Below, piece after piece: positions 23,085 through 33,286 of a stretch of 64,000 nt of DNA. Location of the stretch: contig BGZK01000497.1 in NCBI GenBank assembly GCA_005406025.1, positions 1 through 64,000 of the forward strand, given 5' to 3'. The stretch comes from Eumeta japonica (taxonomy: Eukaryota > Arthropoda > Insecta > Lepidoptera > Psychidae). The notes beneath the pieces are model-generated. The model saw only the letters and a program-made list of their open reading frames with translations. It ran no database searches and had not been told where the DNA came from. Both the position numbers and the translations under genes were made by a program. Each line of letters opens with the position of its first letter. Within the stretch, counting starts at the first letter, position 1.

Positions 23085-23475
23085 ACCATAGGTTCTGGAC
23101 GTCTGGCGTCGTCGCTCAAGCAATTCACATCGATAAATCAGTCGAAGGGCTTAATTGGTTTGTTGTAAGGGTACATTTGTTCTGGTTCACATTAATTTCG
23201 TAAAGACGGGCCCCGTCTCGCCCCCCCGGCCGGGCCCCGCCGCGCCGCGTGCCCGCAAACGAATAGAACAATTTTCGAGAGCTCCAGTTCACTGAATCCC
23301 GTTAATTAATTTAAACATTCAAGCTTAATTATCGAACTCTTCAATTGAACTCTCTTTTAATTTGTTATTACTCTGTTTATTCGCTCCGGCCGAAACGCGC
23401 CGGTTTATCGTTGTCGGTTTTACGATTTTAGTAGTGTCGGCTGGCGCGCGTGCGCTCACTTATAATTGGCAAACA
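23085..23475. promoter_or_regulatory. GC-rich non-coding island with homeodomain-type sites
   Basis: A unique core (TCGCTCAAGCAATTCACATC near 23113) leads into an extreme GC tract at about 23208-23255 (CGCCCCCCCGGCCGGGCCCC). It then passes into a segment with several TAAT cores (CGTTAATTAATTTAAAC near 23300, CTTAATTATCG near 23324). A frame at 23362-23601 with hydrophobic stretches starts at TTG and has no support as a gene. The arrangement of GC tract plus TAATTA cluster repeats the island at 0.2-0.5 kb. Confidence 0.35.
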
Positions 23476-23749
23476 AGTCTGTTTCATTATGACGGTTTAA
23501 TTATGGCGCTGTTTTTTTTATTACTATCGAGCTTCATTCTTTTAGCTGTTCTCGTTACAAGTAAAATACGTTCTCGCTGTCAATATTACGAACAGGACTG
23601 ATGTTTTTAGTAGGCACTATAAATTCGTTTAGTCTTCTCTTATAACCACTTCATATAAAAACATAATATATACGTGGGATTCATTTAAGCTTACTATTTA
23701 GTAGCTCTGCACACCTATTAAATGTAAAATATTCGTTTTCGTTGTCGGG

Positions 23750-24175
23750 TTTTATCAAACCATGCCGGCCCAGTGCGGACCAGCATAGGTTGTTCATCAT
23801 CACCGTTATAAGGTGATCTCGTGAGATATCATCGTTCTGAAAAATGATAATAATGATAAGAATTTAACCGAACGATTGCATCGCGCGTCCCGCCATCTAA
23901 TCTATCACCGGTGCCCTATATATAAGCTAGAAAAGCTATGAGTAAGTATCCCGATTATTCCGATAATTGATATGTTTTCCGCGGCCGGGCCGAGGGTAGA
24001 ATTGAAAACAAGCGAGGCCGTGGAGCGGTTAGATTTGCATTTAAAGTGGTCGGGTGAATTCGTGACGTTATCTCGGAACTCTAGCGTGACATTTTTTATT
24101 TACCGTCCCGTTCTGTCCGCCTCGCGGAATATGAAACGAACGGCTGTTCGTGTTTAATGTTGGAAGTGTACTGCA
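23750..24175. promoter_or_regulatory. GC-rich non-coding island
   Basis: Balanced sequence from CGTTGTCGGGTTTTATC to the CCGCCTCGCGGAATATGAAA patch near 24117, including CCGCGGCCGGGCCGAGGG (23979-23996) and AGATTTGCATTTAAAGTGG (POU-type ATTTGCAT, 24030-24048). ATTGATATG near 23965 precedes the GC block. No splice-bounded frame was seen. Confidence 0.35.
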
Positions 24176-24399
24176 CAAAAATAGAAGTATGTATTACGAG
24201 TCAGCTGGCGTGTTACGGGATTAACATTTTTGTCCTGGTGGACTTTGGTTGCGTTTTATATTCATCTGACGTTTCATTTTTTATTGATAGTGTTTAATGG
24301 AAATATGTATAAGTGTGATGGTCAGTTCTCCAACAGCGTGACAATAGGGGTCGTTTATTATCATAACAGCGTAGACTGTTTAATTCTGGCCATTTCTAA

Positions 24400-24590
24400 C
24401 GCTTTTTAGGGTTCCGTATTAAATAAGCATAGAAAGGGAATTTTTAGTTGTCTTCCCATTGTTTATCCGTCTGATGTATATTTGTTTGTCCTTTTAACAA
24501 AACCCTTTTTCTCAGGAACGGATGGGAGATAACGAATAAAAATGAATATAAAATGCTAAGGTCTACGATCCCTTGGAGATGTAACACAGA
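24400..24590 (+). repeat. Fragment of the 'GGGTTCCGTA' dispersed repeat family
   Basis: TTTTTAGGGTTCCGTATTAA (24404) followed by GTCTTCCCATTGTTTATCCG and TTTCTCAGGAACGGATGGGA matches the style of a large lepidopteran family whose copies include GGGTTCCGTA, runs of CCGTCCG and a CTCANGAACNG segment. Related pieces occur at 37.2-37.6, 45.7-45.8, 46.2-46.3, 47.0-47.1 and 62.6-62.9 kb. Confidence 0.45.
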
Positions 24591-26320
24591 AAAAGAAACA
24601 TTGAAAAGTTGTTAATTCGTATTTATATAGTATTTATTTAGTTTATGTATTTATATAATATTACGATTACAATTTAACATTTTTTCGAAGTTGACTTTGC
24701 AGGAGCTCAAAGATCATATGCTTTAATTGCGTAGTAACATAATATCGACTATCTATTTAAAATATACTTGTGTAAGGAAAACAGTACTCTAACGTGCATG
24801 AATGAGAGAAAACGAAACACTCCCATAAAAATAATACTAAGAATTATCTATATTAGGATGATTCATTCATTCAAGACAATTATTTGTTTTCTTTGCTTCA
24901 TTGATGTAATTTTGTTCTAAATATATAAAAATATATTCTCGTCATACATAAGTTATTCATTTTAATTTTAAGCACTCGCTAAATGAATTTAAAATTTTCC
25001 AATTTAATTAACATGTATTTTTTTTAATTGCATATCTACAGGGACCGTGTAGCTAGGATTTTTACGCCAACCAGTGGCAAACATCTAAATAATTTATTTA
25101 ACTTCAACACGTGATTCATTTTTTAATATTTATTTTAAAAATATATTGATGATTTTCTTTAATAACATAAACGTCAAGAATGAATTATTGTATCCGTGGA
25201 TGTAATCACGACAAATTCGTAGAAAGCAAAATTTTACAAATTTTCGAAGACCATGTTTGGAGCCGCATGAATAATAGCAAAACGTAAGCAATGGATAAAA
25301 ACAGTAAAAAGTTATTTATCAGTGCAGTATTAATTCAAACTTAAAAAAATGTATTACAATATTAAATGATAATTTCACTTCAAAATGTAAGTTCAATATG
25401 TAAGTTGCTTTTATTTAGATAAATTATTTTTATAAATTTATGCTTTTTATCTTATAATGAAAAAATACGGTTTCATTTCTTTTAAAAGCTTGGTTAAAAA
25501 AGTCTGGTTACCAAATAAAAATACGAGGATTTTTAGTATTCATTTTATAAATAAGGAAAAGTAGGAATATCCATTATATTCATTCTCTCGATTTTTTTCT
25601 GGACGAGAAAATTTAAAAAAAATGTACAATGAATCAAAACGCAGACGTGTTTACATTTACCTCCGAGCTTTGCAGGTACGTATTGCCTTACTGACGTTTT
25701 GATTCTTGTCAAGCTGAAAAACAATATTCTTATAATTATTTCTATGTGTATGTAAAAATTTATAATTTTTTGAATTGAACCGCAATACTTGTTATTTAGT
25801 TTAATTTTTATACGTATCACTATTTATACATCATAGACGTTTGAAAGACTTGTTTGTGGAATAACTTTACCGGTTATGACGGTTTCGCGATTATATTTTG
25901 CTTTTTCAACCACACCACACACATGCTTCGATTTGAATAATTTTTTACCTTTTTTTTTCATTTTGCTCATGTAAAATATTGTTGACAATCGGTTGAAATC
26001 CATATTTATTATTGTTAATATCTATTGAAATACATTTATTTGTTGATCCCACTTTCTTCGACAATAAAACACTAGAGAGCGCTCACTTCGGCGATAGTGC
26101 CGCCTCTATATTTAACAGAGATACACTATAGCTTCATGAAATTTCGCGATATTCAGTTAGCAATAGGTGGAGATTACGGAGAAATCTTTGATCTTTAAAA
26201 GTATCTATAGTTAATTTATGTTTTGTAATCCAGCATGATTTTTTCTCGATTTTTCTATAAATGACAACAAATGGTGTTTTTTTACCTAGAAGAAGGCGTT
26301 CCTCCCCTACATTGTACTTT
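24591..26320. other. AT-rich DNA without recognised gene
   Basis: Unique AT-rich sequence with short frames only. A small balanced patch (ACTAGAGAGCGCTCACTTCG, 26070-26089) lies near the right end. Confidence 0.45.
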
Positions 26321-26324
26321 TTGA

Positions 26325-26760
26325 AGAAAATGGTTATTAGGATGTTCTTGTCATATGATATCTTCACTAGTATTATTTTAGGTTCATGCATCTGATATTG
26401 ACACCATTTTTGTGTTGCAGAAGCAAGCTAATCGTGCCATTTGTAATTTGAGTCCAAAAGTATCTCTCAGAATAAAATCAAAGAAATTGATATTTTAATT
26501 GTAGTATTGTAACGTCACAATACACAAACGAGAACCTGGTGCTGTCAAGAGAAATATGAAATCGGTCCAAGAAATGAACGACATCCATAATATTAACACT
26601 AGACTTAAGAATGACCTTGTTGCTCATAAAATCCGACTCAGCAGAGGTAGCAAATCGTTTGAGGGGCAATGTGTGTTTTTCTATGAAAGAGTCGGAGCTG
26701 AAATTCAAAAATTGCCATATCACGAAATTAAAAATTTTATTTAAAAAGTTATATGGCAAG
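26325..26760 (+). pseudogene. CR1-like LINE ORF2 C-terminal remnant
   Basis: The frame around 26390-26470 reads ASDIDTIFVLQKQANRAIC. It matches the conserved stretch after the reverse transcriptase in CR1/jockey-type LINEs (typically A.DID.IF.LQKRA.RAI). After a frame change, 26575-26745 reads NTRLKNDLVAHKIRLSRGSK and SFEGQCVFFYERVGAEIQK, corresponding to the family's NTRNK..L..P..RL..V..SF.GQ..RFYNK.P segment. Stops and shifts make it dead. The open frame on the opposite strand (26478-26849) is only its antisense. Confidence 0.75.
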
Positions 26761-27194
26761 GGCTTATTGTGCCGTCTTTGAGCATACATTATGAATAAAC
26801 CCTTGTGGTTGAACTGCTCAACTGTCACCTTGTTTAATGCAATTTCCAAGTATTGTATTAGTCTTATTAACTATTCGGTATATTGTATCTTTGAGAAAAA
26901 AGAGCAGATCTTAAGTTTCCTGTCCATTTTTCTCAAAGCGTATCAGCATTTGGAATGCTTCCCTCGCAATGTTAATGTCAAAAATACGATAATAACGAAT
27001 TTCTAGATTAATTCCATTACCTATGATATAAACATGTTTTTGGTTTGATTAGAATTTAGGTATAAAAAAAAAAATCGTTTTTAATAGTTTATTAAATATG
27101 TAATTTGTCATTAACGAATTACTTTTTTGTTACATTAATTTAATAAAAAAAAAACTGTAAAACAGTTGATTCTACAAGCCATTCCTAAAACTTC
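26761..27194. other. AT-rich DNA without recognised gene
   Basis: Possible decayed LINE 3' tail at the left end, otherwise unique AT-rich DNA. Confidence 0.4.
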
Positions 27195-27650
27195 CCACTA
27201 GGACATTTATCACCGTGATTTTGAACTCCTCAAGTTTAAAAATATAATTGTCTTAAAGCTCCGATTTATCTTTAAGTTTTTGGAGCTTGAAAATTCGATA
27301 AATTGTTGACCTTATAGGCCATATCTGAAAGTTTTTGCGACTTCCAAGCTTAAAACTGACAAAAACATACCTGGCAATAAATTATTAGGTTGAGCTCAAA
27401 AGATCAATTTCTCAATTACTCAATTTCTGTATTTCAAGCTCTTTGTGCTCAGAAATATAATTTTAATAAGCTTTCAGCTCTTCGAGTTCAAACATCTAGA
27501 TGTATTAAAAAAACTGCCACTTTTTTAATTTTTAATCCATTATATCTATCGAAGGAGTTTTTCGATTTTGATTGCTTTGCAGCATTCGACACGGTTTTAA
27601 GAAAAGAAAGATGACCGATACCAAACACCTTAAAAGAATTTACAACGATA
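27195..27650 (+). repeat. Dispersed unclassified repeat, copy 2
   Basis: Longer copy of the family at 16870-17280. Matching blocks are TTGACCTTATAGG (27306), AGCTCAAAAGATCAATTT (27394), CTTCGAGTTCAAACATCTAG (27480) and TTTTGATTGCTTTGCAGCAT (27566). Copies differ by perhaps a quarter of positions, so the family is old here. Confidence 0.6.
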
Positions 27651-27926
27651 TGTTTTGAACAAATCTACCGTTTTTCTACCGAATAGTCTATCAAAAAATT
27701 TTTTTTTCTTTATTTATAAGATTTCTTAAAATCTTCCAGGCTAAATCAATTCATGGAGATACAAGAAATTTAAGTTGAGTAGACTCTTTTTGATTGCTGC
27801 AAATCGTGTTTCGATCCGTCAATCTGTGCAAAAGTTATGAAAGGTTCGAACTTATATCTTATTGTCTATTTTATACATATATATCTACCATCTATTCTTT
27901 TCATTATTGTATATGTAAAAATAAAT

Positions 27927-27966
27927 TTCTACAATAATCTTATAACGTTATGAGATTATTGTAGAA
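27927..27966. repeat. 40-bp near-perfect palindrome
   Basis: CTACAATAATCTTATAAC (27929-27946) is followed directly by its complement with one mismatch (to 27964), with one more pair on each side. The centre is TATAACGTTATG. There is no loop, so it would form a cruciform more readily than a stable RNA hairpin. Confidence 0.7.
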
Positions 27967-28506
27967 CCGAATTATAATTAATGTTTTAAATAAAATGTGA
28001 CAAGTATTTACGTACAATATGTGAAATTTTTGCATATACTGGTTACACATGAAAGCGTTTATATAATTTCAAACAAACTTCACACGAGTTTTATTTGATA
28101 CACAGGAGACGACCGCACTTTGTGATTGCGCGAGTTTATTGGAACAAAGTTGCGTAGTCAATTCAATTTCTATATGCCTTGTTCGAATCGTTAGTAACAC
28201 CCTACACATGTTTCATTCAATGAATAATATAATAACAGTAAAAAGTAAAACAATAGTGCAAACATCATTTTATTTTTCTGAATTTTAATGTTTCTAAACG
28301 TGAAAAGTTTGTATGAAAATGATTTATTTTACACTTTTGCTATAAGTTATATCCAATTCCTTAGAATCCTGGCTTGGAAATAGTAATTTGTTGTCTTGTG
28401 TAATGCGTAGAAAAGACTGTTTAAATGAAATGTATAAAATACTTTTACTTTTTAATTGACAACTGACAGTTTCTACTATCGTTTTTGTATAATATGTGTA
28501 TATATA

Positions 28507-28536
28507 TACAAACACACACACACTCACACACACACA

Positions 28537-28593
<57 letters not shown>

Positions 28594-28612
28594 GCGCGTG
28601 TGTGTTTGTGTT
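28507..28612. repeat. Compound microsatellite (AC)n-(TG)n-(CGTG)n-(CG)n
   Basis: An AC tract, then TG, then about ten CGTG/TGCG tetramers (28551-28590), then CGCGCGCG and TG. The whole 100 bases is alternating purine-pyrimidine except at a few breaks, a composition known to favour Z-DNA. Frames across it on both strands are repeat artefacts. Confidence 0.9.
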
Positions 28613-28616
28613 ATCG

Positions 28617-28905
28617 CTAAACTCCAACACCGTTCGACCGGTTACCAGATCTCCACGATACTTGACATGTTTTTGTATTTTTTTGTGGAGAATTTGGTTG
28701 TTCTATCTTCTGTGTTGCAACTCCCCACGCGATGACTTATCCCAGCATATCAACTTCTATACTGTTTGACTGATCACCACGAAAAAATGGCATATATATG
28801 TATTTTTTCCCGGAAAATGATTTTGCGCTATCCCTATTTAATGTGACACCAGGTGGCGTTGCAGCATATCAACTTCTACACCGTTCAACCAGAAGTTTAT
28901 GACAT
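28617..28905 (+). repeat. Tandem repeat of about 120-bp unit, 2.3 copies
   Basis: ACTCCAACACCGTTCGACC (28621), ACTTCTATACTGTTTGAC (28752) and ACTTCTACACCGTTCAACC (28871) begin successive units. Each of the first two is followed by ACCA(C/G)..TCTCCACGAT or CACCACGAAAA and a TGTATTTTTT segment. GTGACACCAGGTGGCGTTGC (28843-28862) closes the second unit. The unit resembles sequence often seen next to insect non-autonomous transposons, but the class is not settled. Confidence 0.6.
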
Positions 28906-30420
28906 CAAAAATGACAAACAGTGTTTGTGACGGCGATTAGTGATTAGTGAGCAGCTTCATTATTACAAATGGTAACCAATGTTAGTAATCGGTAAGTAAG
29001 TTCAATAATCACCAATCGTGAGTAAAAATGTAAGCGCAAAAGTGATAACTTCGGTTTCTATTCTTCGTCGATTTTTGAACATTCGCAATTAAAAGAAGTT
29101 TGACAGCGATCGGATCATCAATTTTTTATTTTATTTTTGGCAATTTTGTATCTTATTTTCCCGACAATGTGTGGTGTGAATTCTTGCAAGTGCATTTCTT
29201 TTCTTGGGGATAGGAAGACCCTTCACAACTTCGTCACGTGACCGCCTCCATCCATCCACCAGAAGTCATCTGCTCGTTAGTGCTATCCGTGTAAAGCAGC
29301 CGCCGGTCGCTAATTCTGTATAATTTTTAAAGATATATTAGAGTAAACACTGTCTCGTCTGTAAGCCGTGTTTTCCACTGTGTGCTATAATGCTGCATTC
29401 ATGAATTTGTAACTACAACAAACGATTAGATTGAGAGACACAATAAAAGCATCAAAACCGATATTAATTTAGGGGATATTGATCATCTGAATGTACGCGT
29501 TTTTACATAAAAGCTGATAAATCGTCGTCCTTGTGTATATAAAATTATGTTTAAATATTAAAACTTGATGTACAGATATGTTCTAATTTATAGGCCGGTG
29601 TTTATGTACCTGTGTGAGATAGAGAATTACAGGTTTCGCCATGGTTAAATATTTGTAAACTGCGTTAAGTTCAAAATGAAGTACTCTAATGTTACTTAGA
29701 TACACGATGAGAAAGGGTTTCATAGTATTTTGCTCTGTTTGCTTTTTGCAGTTTACAATTTCACAGCGCGTGATTGTGCTCTTTCCAGAATAAGATAGGC
29801 AGTACTTTGGCAGTGAAATTTTGGAAAGGGATCCTCCTGTAACTGCCTTCCAGGTGTAATATTCTTTTGAAATTATTATAATAGTTCCTGATTTGCATCG
29901 TTGACCACATAAAGCACAGCAGTGTAATGCTAGTCTTTGAAATTGCTGCTATCTTGTTTTATTTTATTTAAAACCGCACACTAAAGGAAGGTTCACATAC
30001 AACTTTATTCCTTATTAGAGTTAAAAGAAAAAAAAACAACAAGACAAGAAACAACAGAAACATAAGCAAATTATTACTACGTTAGCATTAATTATTTTGA
30101 CAATTAAGAAATTATTTACTTATTTAACATTCATTAAAATTAATCCTATTTTATTAATACCTTATTATTTTATACACCTGACCCCATCAAAATCAGGTCA
30201 GGTGATTATTATTCAGTACCTAATTCTTTTGCAAAATATTTATCATTCATATTTTTCTTGCTCACTAATTTGCAATTACCTTAAAATGTACTTAGTAATC
30301 TGGATTGTCAGATCTTGGTATTTTCAAATCAATCCATTTGATTTTAAAAGAGTGATATCATTACGTTATTTACCTGAAACGACTTAGTTTAAGCTTGTTT
30401 CTTGAACCACCATAGCGATG
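28906..30420. other. AT-rich DNA without recognised gene
   Basis: Unique sequence. The patch 29166-29390 is balanced (CACGTGACCGCCTCCATCCA near 29235) and may be a weak island. Interlaced GATTAGTGATTAGTGA / TCACCAATC repeats occur at 28935-29022. No gene recognised. Confidence 0.4.
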
Positions 30421-30424
30421 TCAC

Positions 30425-30665
30425 ACTTCGTCCACTTAACCTTTGCAAAAATTGTTTTCGAACGAGTTCACAGGGTCTCGTAGCAACTGTACCGTCGGCA
30501 TAGAAAATATCTCGTCTGGGTTCGCCCGAGGTCGCGGGCGAGGACCGCCGGTCCGGCCGGAGCGCCCCCAGATAACGCCCGTTATCAGCGGCCGCTCTAA
30601 ATGCAAATCTCGGGGAGCGACTTTAGCCGCTTTTTGTGGGCGAACCCTCTTAAACAATATCCGAT
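30425..30665. promoter_or_regulatory. GC-rich non-coding island with inverted GATA pair
   Basis: The GC-rich core CGAGGTCGCGGGCGAGGACC (30527-30546) and CGGTCCGGCCGGAGCGCCCC is followed by GATAACGCCCGTTATC (30571-30586), two inverted GATAA sites. Next come GCGGCCGC (30589-30596) and ATGCAAAT (30601-30608), a POU-type octamer. Frames are open on both strands across the same 220 bases, which suggests stop-poor composition, not coding. Confidence 0.4.
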
Positions 30666-31229
30666 GATTGTCATCCTTTTGTACAAATACTCATAACGGT
30701 TCTTTCAATTTTTAATTTTAGACCTTCGGCATATGGTGATACGTAAGCGTTTGCGTTTGATAATAACAATAACAATTTAAACTCACGTACCGGAAAAGTA
30801 GTTAATCGTGATTCAGGTCCTGTTGGAACTTATTTCCACTCTTATAGTTTATTAATGTAATATTAGAAAACTCTGTTCTGAAGTCGATGTCATTAACCAA
30901 TATTTCAGAAAAGCGAAGCCTGTACTGCCTTATTGTGGATACTGTAATAGTTTTCATATAAAGGACGTGTGCAAGGGCGCGTGGATTGAGAAGGCCACTA
31001 TCTCCTAAGTTTGCACCGGTTTTGACGCTATTATTGGACTTTTATCATCGTTTATTGTAATTACAAATTTGCGGTAGACGGAATTAGCGTATCCTGTACC
31101 GAACAATAAATGACTTTTCAGACGTATCAATAACATTGCAGATTTATTGCCATCATGCTCATATCTTATAAATGTATGAAAGCTATCATCAATAAGCATT
31201 TTTTAGATTACCTAGAATTTTAAAGTAAT
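30666..31229. other. DNA without recognised gene
   Basis: Unique sequence. A minus-strand frame at 31005-31199 has no domain. Nothing else is supported. Confidence 0.4.
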
Positions 31230-31233
31230 AAAA

Positions 31234-31332
31234 AGTGATCACCAATGTGGCTTCCGTCAAAATCGGTCGGCAGATGATTTTTTAATGAGTCTAATCTACT
31301 GATGGATAGAAGCGGTAGACAGAACAGACGCG
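31234..31332 (+). pseudogene. LINE reverse-transcriptase fragment
   Basis: The frame reads SDHQCGFRQNRSADDFLMSL then WIEAVDRTDA after an in-frame TGA. The motif (Q)xGFRxxRSxxDxL, followed about ten residues later by W..AV, is the conserved block at the start of the reverse transcriptase palm in jockey/CR1-like LINEs. The catalytic YADD region is not present. Only about 33 codons survive. Confidence 0.65.
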
Positions 31333-31424
31333 ATTATAAGTTCAAGTTTAAGATCTTAACTTAAGGTTTAAGTCTTAGGTCTTATTACAAAACGAACACA
31401 TTACAGGCGAGCCAGTTGTGGATT

Positions 31425-31565
31425 TATATTTTTTATGAGTTTAGGCCACTTTATTTCCGCCGCCCCATGTACCTTTCTAAAATAATAATTTTCTGAAATC
31501 TGCCGCCCCTAGGCCGTGGCCTACATGGCCTATTGACAAATCCAGGACTGAGGCGAGCTATCATG
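31425..31565 (+). repeat. Dispersed-repeat fragment with the CTGCCGCCCCTAGGCCGTGG motif
   Basis: TTTCCGCCGCCCCATGTACC (31453) and CTGCCGCCCCTAGGCCGTGG (31500) followed by CCTACATGGCCTATTGACAAATCC match, from memory, a common insect repeat tail. It may belong to the same old insertion as the reverse-transcriptase scrap about 100 bases upstream. Confidence 0.4.
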
Positions 31566-32035
31566 TAATATTTCATCCCATATCCTGCAGATAAGGAAAG
31601 ATGTGGTACGCCGTAAAACACGAAGTCGGCTTGTTCATGTAATGTTATAATTGGTAGTTGTATTACAAACATTTTGCGCTAGACCATGGAGTGAGCAGTT
31701 AAAATTTATTAGTTACTTCGCTATTAATTAGGTCTGCAATCCCATATTTTATTATTTTTAATATCATTAGCTTTTTCTTATAGTACTAACGGACCCGACG
31801 TTGTCCGAATATCCGAGATATTGCGTGCCACTAGCGAGTTCAGCAAACGCTTTTCGACAAACTACGTACTAAGTGACATTTAAAATTGAATTTGATATTT
31901 CAATCTTTTCGTTTCGTCATTGCGTTATTTATCAAAGCTAAATATAAAAAAATAAGATACTTTTGCAGTTTTTATGCGCTGTGCAATTCTCGTGCCATGG
32001 CCGGACGATATCCGATGCTTGTCGTTGTCGTTCAT
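31566..32035. other. DNA without recognised gene
   Basis: Mixed-composition sequence. Two similar words, GTTGTCCGAATATCCGAGAT (31800) and GCCGGACGATATCCGATGC (near 32000), lie about 200 bases apart. No coding. Confidence 0.35.
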
Positions 32036-32037
32036 GA

Positions 32038-33286
32038 GGGGGGGTAGGGTACTAAAATTTTTTGTTTTAATTTTTTTTATATTTTTTAATTGAATGCATT
32101 ATATCTCAAGAATATTGTGTCAAAATTTTAAGTTGATTGAAGCAAAATTGACGAAGTTATGAGTATTTCTTTACTTGTCGAATTTAATTCTTTTACCTGC
32201 CCGACCCTAGCGCGCAATTATTACCTGGCAGATGTTTCGTTCTCTATGTCTCTCTCTCTCAGTTTTATTCATAGAAATTTCGAGCAAGTTTAAACTTGCT
32301 TATACCTGTTCCATATTTTGTCAGTATAGAGTATAAAATTTTGTGTCTTAATTTCTATTGAGCAGACGTACACGTGTTCCTATTTTCACATAATTTTAGC
32401 TCCGTTTTCAAGTTTTATTGTTAATTATTACCAAAATGCCTAAAAAAATTCTAAGATCTGATAAAAAATCAACAGGTTCAAGATTATATTGGACTAAAAA
32501 AAATTGTACTTCCGCAAAAATGTCAAAACGAAGACATTGTAACAAGTAGCGCGTCAGCTAAAAAAATAAAAGTGACCGTTGAAAATGAAGTTACGGAGGA
32601 GCAAAAAAGTGCTTTAGACATATTTGATGATAGCAATATCTTTTATGGACTTGGCATTGACGATTCAGTGTGAGGTAAGTCGATAAAATTCGCTTATGAA
32701 CGTTTTATATCAGATTTCTTAGTGTTCAAAACTTTAAAGCGTTTTCCTCACAACTAACGTTTTCAAAGTCGGTGCCCCTCAAAATTTGAAAACTATAGCA
32801 CCGATCCGTTTGAAATTTTGAACACTAATTCTGTACATCATTTACGAGGTAATGCTGGAGAGTTTTTTTTTTCAAATTTATTAATAATTTTTATTTTACA
32901 ATAAAAATTTGCCGATTTTTTTCGTAAAGATCGCATTTTTCCCTTCAAAGAGTTCCAAAAAAGCGAAAAATTGAAATTTGGAAAAACCCTCCCAGTGTTA
33001 CCTGGAGAAAATTATTCTCTAACGAATGAATTTTCATTTTTTCATTTCAGATGATCCAGCACCAAGTTATGAAGGGCACTGCAATTCTACTTTTTTTAGA
33101 GATACGTCCGAATAATTGCTGCTATTGCCGTATTTTATAATATTTCTTCGTGAAAATTTTATCTAATATTCTTTGAATGTTATATAATAATGTAGCATTA
33201 GTTTTAATAAAAAGATTTTAACTGTGTCGTCACAAAAAATCCCAAAAACATACCTTTCATTGTACGAATTAACCTTACCCCCCCCC
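32038..33286 (+). mobile_element. Candidate DNA transposon with G-tract terminal inverted repeats
   Basis: GGGGGGGTAGGGTA at 32038 is mirrored by TTAACCTTACCCCCCCCC ending at 33286, giving inverted ends GGGGGGGTARGGT with A/T next. The 1.25-kb interior carries a short spliced gene remnant (32436-33115), an A-rich possible polyadenylation signal AATAAAAAG (33207) and, inside the intron, an inverted repeat (AGTGTTCAAAACTTTAAAGC near 32720 against GTTTGAAATTTTGAACACT near 32810). No target duplication could be confirmed and homopolymer ends can arise by chance. The family is not recognised. Confidence 0.35.
32436..33115 (+). pseudogene. Small two-exon gene remnant of unknown product
   Basis: The ATG at 32436 opens with MPKKILRSDKKST. 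A one-base excess near 32475 shifts the frame, after which the frame VQDYIGLKKIVLPQKCQ runs on through a Ser/Lys then acidic stretch to IDDS(V) and a TGA at 32671-32673. Directly after it lies a perfect donor (GAG|GTAAGT, intron from 32675). The acceptor TTTTTTCATTTCAG ends at 33050. Exon 2 (33051-33115) continues in exactly the expected phase with DDPAPSYEGHCNSTFF and stops at TAA 33113-33115. The full product would be about 100 residues, hydrophilic, without a domain I know. Two lesions suggest a pseudogene. A retained intron argues against a retrocopy. Confidence 0.45.

Noticed and set aside
23362..23601. 79-codon plus-strand frame with two hydrophobic stretches, possible membrane protein
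   Set aside because: It starts at TTG, lies across an island boundary, has no splice sites or known domain, and the hydrophobicity follows from T-rich sequence.
26478..26849. 123-codon minus-strand frame
   Set aside because: It is antisense to a recognisable CR1-like LINE C-terminus.
28165..28185. TTGTTCGAATCG as a possible tRNA B box
   Set aside because: No matching A box or cloverleaf arms at the right distance. No other tRNA-like signal was found anywhere in the window.
28485..28769. Frames with Cys-Val-Arg or His-Thr repeats
   Set aside because: They are translations of the AC/TG/CGTG microsatellite.
29166..29240. MCGVNSCKC... start reminiscent of a THAP zinc finger
   Set aside because: Only the first dozen residues fit and the frame ends quickly; the conserved Trp and second Cys/His pair were not found.
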